DNA of 64,000 nt from Streptomyces sp. Ru72 (lineage in GTDB: Bacteria > Actinomycetota > Actinomycetes > Streptomycetales > Streptomycetaceae), in the NCBI RefSeq assembly GCF_002920635.1, contig NZ_PQSR01000006.1, positions 86,440 to 150,439 of the forward strand, read 5' to 3'. Shown here one piece after another: positions 57,566-64,000 of this stretch (position 1 is the stretch's first letter; every line of letters begins with the position of its first letter). The translations under genes and the position numbers were made by a program. The notes beneath the pieces were generated by a model. The model was given only the letters and a program-made list of their open reading frames with translations, did not search any database and was not told where the DNA came from.

Positions 57566-58528
57566 ATGAAGGGCACCGTGGGCGAGTTGGGCGAGTTCGG
57601 GCTCATCAGGGAGCTCACCTCCCGGCTCACCACCACCCCGGCGGTCCGGGTCGGCCCCGGCGACGACGCCGCGGTGGTCGCCGCGCCCGACCGCAGGGTG
57701 GTGGCGAGCACCGACATCCTGCTGGAGGGCCGGCACTTCCGCCGCGACTGGTCGACGGCGTACGACGTCGGCCGCAAGGCGGCCGCGCAGAACCTCGCGG
57801 ACATCGCCGCCATGGGCGCCGTGCCGACCGCACTGCTGCTCGGTCTGGTCGTCCCCGCCGAACTGCCCGCCACCTGGCCCACCGAGCTGATGGACGGCCT
57901 GCGCGACGAGTGCCAGGTCGCGGGCGCGGCGGTGGTCGGCGGCGACGTCGTACGCGGTGACACCATCATGATCTCGATCACCGCGCTCGGCGACCTGCGC
58001 AACCAGGAGCCGGTCACCCGGGCCGGCGCCCAGCCCGGCGACGTGGTCGCCGTCACCGGCTGGCTCGGCTGGTCCGCCGCCGGGTACGCGGTGCTCTCCC
58101 GCGGCTTCCGCTCGCCGCGCGCGTTCGTGGAGGCACACCGGCGCCCGGAGCCGCCGTACCACGCGGGTCCGGCCGCCGCAGGGCTCGGCGCCACCGCGAT
58201 GTGCGACGTCAGCGACGGGCTCATCGCCGACCTCGGGCACATCGCGGAGGCGAGCAAGGTGCGCATCGACATCCGCTCCGGCGCCATCGACATCCCCTCC
58301 CAGATGAACGACATCGGGCAGGCCGTGGGCGTGGACCCCCTGCAGTGGGTGCTCACCGGCGGCGAGGACCACGCGATCGTCGCCACCTTCCCGCCGGACG
58401 TGAAGCTGCCGGCCCGCTGGAAGGTGATCGGCGAGGTCCTCAACCCGTCGGCGCTGCCCCAGGTGACGGTCGACGGGGCGCCGTGGACCAGCAAGGGCGG
58501 CTGGGACCACTTCTCGGACATCGAGTAG
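57566..58528 (+). CDS. thiL: Thiamine-monophosphate kinase
   Basis: The 320-aa enzyme phosphorylates thiamine monophosphate to thiamine diphosphate, the cofactor of IlvB among others. Signatures are VGPGDDAAVV, the Mg/ATP region STDILLEGRHF, AAAQNLADIAAMGAVPTALLL, GGDVVRGD, DVSDGLIADLGHIAEAS and LTGGEDHAIVATF. AAGGGGACG lies upstream of ATG 57566. Confidence 0.95.
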   Translation: MKGTVGELGEFGLIRELTSRLTTTPAVRVGPGDDAAVVAAPDRRVVASTDILLEGRHFRRDWSTAYDVGRKAAAQNLADIAAMGAVPTALLLGLVVPAELPATWPTELMDGLRDECQVAGAAVVGGDVVRGDTIMISITALGDLRNQEPVTRAGAQPGDVVAVTGWLGWSAAGYAVLSRGFRSPRAFVEAHRRPEPPYHAGPAAAGLGATAMCDVSDGLIADLGHIAEASKVRIDIRSGAIDIPSQMNDIGQAVGVDPLQWVLTGGEDHAIVATFPPDVKLPARWKVIGEVLNPSALPQVTVDGAPWTSKGGWDHFSDIE

Positions 58529-58539
58529 CAGCCGGGGTC

Positions 58540-59262
58540 TCACACCGGGTACTCCGGCAGCTCGACGGCCGTCGCCGCCTTCTCCGTCAGCCGTTTGAAG
58601 AAGCCCGCGAGAGGCCGGGAGCCCAGCAGCCGGTACATCCGGTCCCGGGTGGCGGATCCGCCGCTCGGTGGCGGGGGCGAAGAACGGGCCCGCGTTGCCG
58701 GAGATCTTCTGGCAGCCCTTGGCGAAGTCCCGGATCCGCGCCTCGTACGCCGCCAGGGCCGTGCGGTGGTCGCCGCCCGCGAGGGCGAGTTCACCGGCCA
58801 GGACGTACGCGCCGACGACCGCCACGCCGGTGCCCATCCCGCCCATCGTGGCGCCGTAACCGGCGTCGCCGAGCAGCACCACGCGTCCCTTGGTGAGCGG
58901 TCCACATGGATCTGGGCGATCGCGTCGAAGTACAGGTCGTCGGCGTCCTCCAGGGCCTTCAGCACCGCCGGGGCCTCCCAGCCCATGCCCGCGAACCGCT
59001 CGGTGCGGATCCGCTTCTGCGCGGCGATGTCCCGGCGGTCGTACGTGAGCCGCTCGGAGCGGAAGACCAGCAGGGCGCCCGCGCGGTCCGGGTCGCCGTC
59101 GTAGTTGCCGATGACGACCGCGCGGCCCGGCTCGCTGTACACACGGCCGGTGCGGTCCAGGCCCAGGTGGTTGGGGACGTCGAAGCCGGCCACGTAGTGG
59201 TCGAGGAGGCGCAGGCAGCGGGACTCGTCGCCGAAGACGAGGCGACGGGTGTGCGAGTGCAG
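58540..59262 (-). pseudogene. FAD-dependent monooxygenase fragment with frameshifts
   Basis: The remnant begins in the middle of an FAD oxidoreductase (LDHYVAGFDVPNHLGLDRTG, AVVIGNYDGDPDRAGALLVF). It shifts frame near 58900, where a base is missing before KGRVVLLGDAGYGATMGGMG, the second FAD-binding motif. It shifts back near 58645 and ends FFKRLTEKAATAVELPEYPV. The N-terminal GXGXXG FAD domain is absent. It is fused in frame to the end of a degraded regulator (next entry). Not functional. Confidence 0.75.
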
Positions 59263-60191
59263 GCCGTCGCGCCAGTCGGCGAAGGCTCCCAGCGGATCGA
59301 GGCAGTTGGCCATGCCCCAGCGGTCGCCGGTCGCCCGGAAACCGGCCAGGGCGCGGGTGAAGGCGGCCTCCGAGGCGGCGGCACCACCCGAGAACAGCGC
59401 CTGGCAGGCGAGGCCGAGGTCCAGCACCGCGCGGCCCCAGGGGTCGTCACCGACCTGGACGGCCAGGACTTCCGTGTCGGCCGACGGCAGCGGGCCCCCG
59501 GCCGGCGCCCACAGGACCATCGCGGACGGCCTCCGCAGCGGCTCGTCGAGGGAGCGCATGACCGTGGAGACCCGCGCGATGCGCTCGGGTTCGGCCGGGT
59601 TCGGCGAGGGTGCGGCGCGCCTGCTCGTGGACCGTGAGCGCCTCGGCGGGCCGCCCGGCCGCGTGCAGGGCCCGCATCAGCAGCCCGTACAGACGTTCGC
59701 TGAGCGGGTGTGCGGCGAGGAGTGCGCGCAGTTCGGGTACGAGGTCCGAGCCGGCTCCGAGGGCGAGGTCCGCCTCGGCGCGGTCCTGGAGGGCGCCAAG
59801 CCGCAACTCCTCGAGCCGGGTGCGCTCGGCCGGTGCGCCGGGGAGGTCGGCGAGCGCGGGGCCGCGCCACAGGGCGAGCGCCTCCCGGAGCAGGGCGGCC
59901 GCCGTGCGGTGCTCGCCGCCGGCGAGGGCGGTAGCCGGTGGCGGCCGTCCCGATCTCCGCGTGGGGGCCCAGCCGCCTGCGCAGCCTGGAGATCTGCGAC
60001 TGGAGGGCGCCCGCGGCACCCGCGGGCGGCTCGTCGCCGTGCAGGCCGTCGGTGAGGCGCTCGGTGGACACCGTCCGCCCGGCGTCGAGGGGGAGCAGGG
60101 TGAGGAGCGTCCGGGGGCGGGGACCGCCGGCGGCGAGCGGGGTGCCCTCCTCGGTACGGACGTCGAGGGGGCCGAGGATGCCGAAGCGCAT
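59263..60191 (-). pseudogene. SARP/BTAD-type regulator remnant
   Basis: Reading from 60191: MRFGILGPLDVRTEEGTPLA, then LQSQISRLRRRLGP, an AfsR/DnrI-type winged helix. A frameshift near 59940 follows, then the BTAD domain (EHRTAAALLREALALWRGPA, RLEELRLGALQDRAEADLAL, ELRALLAAHPLSERLYGLLM). A second shift near 59590 leads to TPR-like sequence (SEAAFTRALAGFRATGDRWG) that runs into the monooxygenase fragment at about 59262. A pathway-specific antibiotic-type regulator was lost here together with an oxygenase gene. Confidence 0.75.
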
Positions 60192-60228
60192 GCGGCGGAT
60201 TCTGGCAGTCGGCCCACGCGGGCAGAGC

Positions 60229-60258
60229 AAAAAGCCGGCCCACCGAGGTGGACCGGCT
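60229..60258 (-). terminator. Terminator of rpmB
   Basis: On the minus strand AGCCGGTCCACC pairs with GGTGGGCCGGCT (one mismatch) and is followed by TTTTT. Confidence 0.75.
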
Positions 60259-60299
60259 CAGTGCAGCGAACCAGCGGTGGCCGCGCGCTTAACTGGACG

Positions 60300-60485
60300 T
60301 CAGCGCGAGACCTTGCCGGCCTTGATGCACGAGGTGCAAGCGTTCACGCGCTTCGGCGTCCCGCCGACCACAGTACGCACACGCTGGATGTTCGGGTTCC
60401 AGCGGCGGGACGTACGGCGGTGCGAGTGCGAGATGTTGTTGCCGAAGCCCGGCCCCTTGCCACAGACGTCGCAGTTGGCAGCCAC
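60300..60485 (-). CDS. rpmB: Ribosomal protein L28, zinc-ribbon (C+) form
   Basis: A 61-aa L28 with both CXXC pairs (CDVC near the start, CTSC near the end), so the zinc-binding paralogue. Signatures are [26 protein letters not shown] and [13 protein letters not shown]. Streptomyces also has a zinc-free L28 used when zinc is scarce; this is the housekeeping form. GTG start. The 287 bases upstream hold its promoter and that of the divergent DAK2 gene. Confidence 0.95.
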   Translation of the reverse strand: MAANCDVCGKGPGFGNNISHSHRRTSRRWNPNIQRVRTVVGGTPKRVNACTSCIKAGKVSR

Positions 60486-60772
60486 GGGTCACTCCAAAGA
60501 CTTCAGATGCACTTACGGTTTTTGGGTCCCGGCATGCCGGGATCGAGATCGCAGGATCTGAGTGGCGCTGCCAGGGAATACGCCCGACCTGGATCGGGCA
60601 ACCGGAGCAGCATACATCGGCTGCGCCCGTAGAACGAAACTACCACGGCGCCGCCGCACCTCGTCGCGGCCCCGTGGGCGGCCCGACCACCGGCGTCCCC
60701 CGGCCCTCTTCCGGCCCGGACCCCTTGTGGGTCTACGCTGCCTCCCACGTCCAGCAGCTGAAGGAGGCGCGG

Positions 60773-62473
60773 GTGGCGCAGGTGCCGCAGCCCTTGGATG
60801 CCCTCGCGGTGCGCACCTGGTGCTCTCTCGCCCTACAGGCGCTGGGGCGGGCGCGCGAGGAGATCGACGCGATCAACGTCTACCCCGTCGCAGACGGGGA
60901 CACCGGCACGAACCTCTATCTGACCGTCGAGTCGGCCGCGGCGGCCGTCGAGGCGGTCTTCGCCGGCTACGAGACGGGCGCCGCCGGCAGCGAGGGGCGG
61001 CCGGCGCTCGCCGACGCCGTACGGGCCATGGCGCACGGCGCGCTCATCGGGGCCCGCGGCAACTCCGGGACGATCCTCGCTCAGCTGCTGCGCGGCATGG
61101 CGCAGGTGCTCGCCGCCGACGGCGAGACGGCCCATGCCGACGCGCAGGGCCTCCGGCTCGCCCTGAGGCAGGCCGCCGACTCCGCGCGCCAGGCCGTCGC
61201 GCACCCCGTGGAGGGCACCGTGCTGAGCGTCGCCTCGGCCGCCGCGGACGCGGTCACCGGCGCCGAGGGCGACTGCGGCGGCGTGGCGCGGGCGGCGTAC
61301 GAGGGAGCGCGGGCGGCCCTGGCGGCGACACCCGGACAACTGGCGGTCCTGGAGCGCGCCGGAGTCGTCGACGCGGGCGGCCGGGGGCTGGTGGCGGTGC
61401 TCGCGGCGCTGGTGGAGACGCTGACCGGCGAGGCGCCCCGGGTGACCGTTGAGGTGTCGACCGCCGTTTCCGGCGGCCACGCGCGCGTGCCGGACCCCAG
61501 GACCGCCGTGCCCCGCCACGGGCCCGGGGACTGCTCCGCCGACGGGGGCGGGCCCGCGTACGAGGTGATCTACCTCCTGGAGGCCGGCGACGCGGCCGTG
61601 GCGCGGCTGCGGGAGCGGCTCGACGCGCTCGGGGACTCGCTGGTCGTGGTCGGCGGGGACGGGCTGTGGAACGTCCATGTGCACGTCGACGACGCGGGCG
61701 CCGCCGTGGAGGCGGGCATCGAGGCTGGGCGGCCGCACCGGATCCGGATCACCCACTTCGGCGCCGACGACGCGCACACCGCGGGCGCCGGGCGACCGCC
61801 GCGCGAGCGGGTGCAGCGGGCGGTGGTGGCCGTGGTGCCGGGCGAGGGCCTGGCCGGGCTCTACCAGGAGGCCGGGGCGACCACCGTGCTCGCCCGCCCG
61901 GGGGAGCCCCCGGCGAGCGGGGAGCTGGTGGAGGCGGTACGCCGGGCGCACGCGCGCGAGGTCGTGCTGCTGCCCAACGACGCCGACCTGCGCCACACCG
62001 CGGCCGCCGCGGCCGAGCAGGCCCGCACCGAGGGCGTCCGCGTGGCGCTGATCCCGACCCGGTCCGCGGTGCAGGGCATCGCGGCGCTGGCCGTGCACGA
62101 GCCGGAGCGGCGCTTCGACGAGGACGTCGTGGCGATGACGTCGGCGGCCGGGGCGACCCGGTACGCCGAGGTGACCGTGGCGGCGGAGCGGTCCTGGACG
62201 ATGGCCGGCATCTGCCAGGCCGGGGACGTCCTCGGCCTGATCGACGGCGATGTCGCGGTCATCGGCTCCGAGGTCGTGGCGACGGCCGAGACGGTCCTCA
62301 CCCGGATGCTCGCGGCGGGCGGCGAGATGGTCACCCTGGTCCTCGCCGACGAGGCCCCGGAAGCCGTCGCGGAGCACTTGGAGGCGCGGGTGCGCGAGTC
62401 GTACCTGGCGGTGGACACGGTGGTGTACCGGGGCGGCCGTCAGGGGCCGCTGCTGCTGATCGGCGTGGAGTGA
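60773..62473 (+). CDS. DAK2/FakA-like fatty acid kinase
   Basis: A 566-aa protein. The N-terminal DAK2 (DhaL-like) ATP domain has INVYPVADGDTGTNLYLTVE and GALIGARGNSGTILAQLLRG. The middle domain is EVIYLLEAGDAAVARLRERL, and the C-terminal DegV-like domain has VALIPTRSAVQGIAALAVHE. This is the FakA layout: it phosphorylates fatty acids bound to a FakB partner, which is not in this window. GTG 60773 is chosen because AAGGAGG (60761-60767) lies 5 bases upstream. In related genomes recG usually follows; here a minus-strand TPR gene does. Confidence 0.88.
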   Translation: MAQVPQPLDALAVRTWCSLALQALGRAREEIDAINVYPVADGDTGTNLYLTVESAAAAVEAVFAGYETGAAGSEGRPALADAVRAMAHGALIGARGNSGTILAQLLRGMAQVLAADGETAHADAQGLRLALRQAADSARQAVAHPVEGTVLSVASAAADAVTGAEGDCGGVARAAYEGARAALAATPGQLAVLERAGVVDAGGRGLVAVLAALVETLTGEAPRVTVEVSTAVSGGHARVPDPRTAVPRHGPGDCSADGGGPAYEVIYLLEAGDAAVARLRERLDALGDSLVVVGGDGLWNVHVHVDDAGAAVEAGIEAGRPHRIRITHFGADDAHTAGAGRPPRERVQRAVVAVVPGEGLAGLYQEAGATTVLARPGEPPASGELVEAVRRAHAREVVLLPNDADLRHTAAAAAEQARTEGVRVALIPTRSAVQGIAALAVHEPERRFDEDVVAMTSAAGATRYAEVTVAAERSWTMAGICQAGDVLGLIDGDVAVIGSEVVATAETVLTRMLAAGGEMVTLVLADEAPEAVAEHLEARVRESYLAVDTVVYRGGRQGPLLLIGVE

Positions 62474-62481
62474 TCCGGAGT

Positions 62482-62523
62482 GCCGCCGGGCGCCCCTCCT
62501 CCAGGAGGCGGGCGCCCGGCGGC
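62482..62523. terminator. Terminator between the DAK2 gene and the TPR gene
   Basis: A 13-bp stem GCCGCCGGGCGCC / GGCGCCCGGCGGC with an inner CCTCCT/AGGAGG helix, between convergent genes. Confidence 0.75.
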
Positions 62524-62528
62524 GGCCG

Positions 62529-64000
62529 TCACCGCTGCTGCCGGGTGGCCAGGACTTCCAGCAGGCGGTCGGCCTCCGCGCGCCGGGCCTCGGCCGTCTC
62601 CGCGTTCGCGTCCTCGTAGGCCGCCAGCACCGCACGCGCGCGTGCCGACGCCTCGTCCGGACGCCCGAGGTCGGCCTCCAGCCATCCCGCGGCCAGTTCG
62701 GCCGCGGTCCGTGAGCCGAGGGCGCCCGCGCCGAGGGACGCGAAAGCGGCGATCGCCTCCGTGAGGTGCCTCAGCGCCTCCTCGAACGCCGCCTGCGTCG
62801 TCTCCGCGTCCGCGCCGTCATCGACCGACCGGGCGACCAGCTCGCCGAACTGGCGGTGGGTGTGGCCGAGTTCGACGATCAGCCGGGCGCGCGCGTCGTC
62901 GTCCGCCGCGGCGTCCGCCGCCGCTGAGCACTCCCGCGCCGCCTCGGCCATCAGCTCCCGCCCCGCGTCCAGGCCCGCCTCCCCGCCCGCCGCGAGCCAC
63001 GCACGGGCGCGCAGCGAGCGCACCAGACCCGGCGTGTCGCCCAGCTCGCGCCACAGGTCACCGGCGCGCGCGTACGCACGGTCCGCCTCCGCCGGCAGGT
63101 CCGCGCGGCCCAGCGCCTCGGCGGCCAGGTGCGCCAGCATGGCGTGGTCCCGCTGGTCCGGCCAGTGCCGGGCGATCTCCGCCGCCTGCAACCGGCGCTC
63201 GGCCGCCTCCCGGTGCTCGCCGAGCTGCGTGTGGCAGTCGCCGAGCCACCACTGGGTCTGCACGATCGCCCCGTCGCCGTGCGTCTCGGCGGTCAGGTCG
63301 GGCAGCGCCGACTCCAGCACCTCCGCCGCCTCCGCGAACCGCCCCTGCCGCAGCAGGAACCCGCCCAGCTGGTGCCGAGCCCAGGCGCCCAGCGTGGGGC
63401 CCTGGCCCGCCTCGTCGGCCCAGTGCGCCGCCTCCAGGGCGTGCCCGGCGGCCTCCGGGAAGCGCCCCGACGCCGCCAGCACCTCCGCCACCTGAAGGTG
63501 CAGCTGCGCCTGCCCGGCCGGCTCCAGGTGCCCCCTGGCCGTGCTCCAGCGCCGCACGGGCCGCCCGCTCGGCCGACTCCGCGTCACCGAGCTGCCGGGC
63601 GATGCCGGCCAGCCGCGCCTCGTGCTCCACCGCGAACCACGGCAGACCGGCCGCGACGTACTCCTCGGCCGCCCGGGCCAGCAGCTCCGACCCGGCCTGC
63701 GGGTCCCCGGCGTGCAGCGTCAGTTCCCCGAGCATGGCCTTGGCCTCGGCGGCCCGATACGCCAGGTGCCGATCGGCGGTGTGCGGCCCGGCGAACGCCA
63801 GCAGCTCCCGGGCGGCCTCCTCGGCGGCACCGGCGTCGCCGCCGTCGTCGTGGAGCCGGTTCATCAGGACGCGGGCCCGCCCGACGAGCACGGACGCCGT
63901 CTGCCGCACCCCCGTCCCGCCCGCCTCGAACAGGGCGAGCGCCTCCTCGCGCAGCGCGGTGACCGCCGCCAGCGCCTCGTCCGGCCGGCCCGTCAGGGAG
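62529..64000 (-). pseudogene. TPR-repeat protein, frameshifted, N terminus outside window
   Basis: Only the C-terminal ~490 residues are inside the window, a series of tetratricopeptide-like Ala/Glu-rich helix pairs (AEVLAASGRFPEAAGHALEA, ARHQLGGFLLRQGRFAEAAE, GDCHTQLGEHREAAERRLQA). Around 63530-63541, in a run of G/C bases, the frame changes: upstream residues ...AERAARAALEHG and downstream ...LEPAGQAQLHLQVAEVLAASG are in different frames and would join with a one-base change. It is either a pseudogene or a sequencing error. Function unknown; similar proteins are often TPR scaffolds. Confidence 0.6.

Overview
The window reads as chromosomal DNA of a Streptomyces species (very high GC, strong third-position GC bias, GTG starts, AAGGAG/GGAGG ribosome sites, conservon operons, AccB/AccE, CofC). 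From memory, the gene order matches the S. coelicolor core region around SCO5511-SCO5566. No database search was run, so the species is not assigned.

Layout. 1-1.1 kb: end of a GGDEF/EAL protein. 1.2-6.8 kb: ilvB leader and attenuator, ilvB-ilvN-ilvC, then serA. 6.9-9.1 kb: drug-efflux MFS gene divergent from a TetR regulator. 9.1-14.4 kb: zinc alcohol dehydrogenase, PucR-type regulator, and the two proline catabolism genes. 14.5-16.4 kb: alpha/beta hydrolase, AAC(2')-like acetyltransferase and a 43-aa protein. 16.6-22.4 kb: leuB, ilvE, MHS transporter, then cimA behind a second apparent attenuator. 22.4-26.2 kb: two damaged secreted-glycosidase genes. 26.3-30.7 kb: membrane-anchored Gly-rich protein, YceI protein, accB-accE. 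30.9-41.5 kb: two tandem conservons (cvnDCBA, minus strand). 42.7-46.5 kb: FAH hydrolase, gltX, a HAD hydrolase with a duplicated 5' end, and five tRNA genes (Gln-Glu-Glu-Gln-Glu). 46.5-50.8 kb: MerR regulator and DUF4188 protein, ndgR divergent from leuCD. 51-62.5 kb: hupS, cofC, plsC-gpsA, ddlA, thiL, rpmB and a FakA-like DAK2 protein. Inside that stretch lies a decayed SARP regulator/FAD monooxygenase fragment (58.5-60.2 kb). 62.5-64 kb: frameshifted TPR protein running off the edge.

How the genes fit together. Most of the pathway for isoleucine, valine and leucine is present: cimA, ilvBN, ilvC, leuB, leuCD and ilvE, with serA nearby and the IclR regulator ndgR beside leuC. leuA and ilvD are not in the window. 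Two genes, ilvB and cimA, each have a short leader ORF rich in branched-chain codons followed by a Rho-independent terminator, which points to ribosome-mediated attenuation. gltX lies directly upstream of tRNA-Gln and tRNA-Glu genes.

The least explained signals are these. (1) Two unrelated genes, the proline dehydrogenase and the HAD hydrolase, each carry a terminal duplication, and the same 24-bp palindromic core (23/24 identical) lies at both junctions. (2) The attenuator-like leader of cimA has an Ile-Ile leader peptide. (3) The two cvnD copies are nearly identical in DNA while the rest of their operons has diverged, suggesting gene conversion. (4) Several linked accessory genes are decayed.
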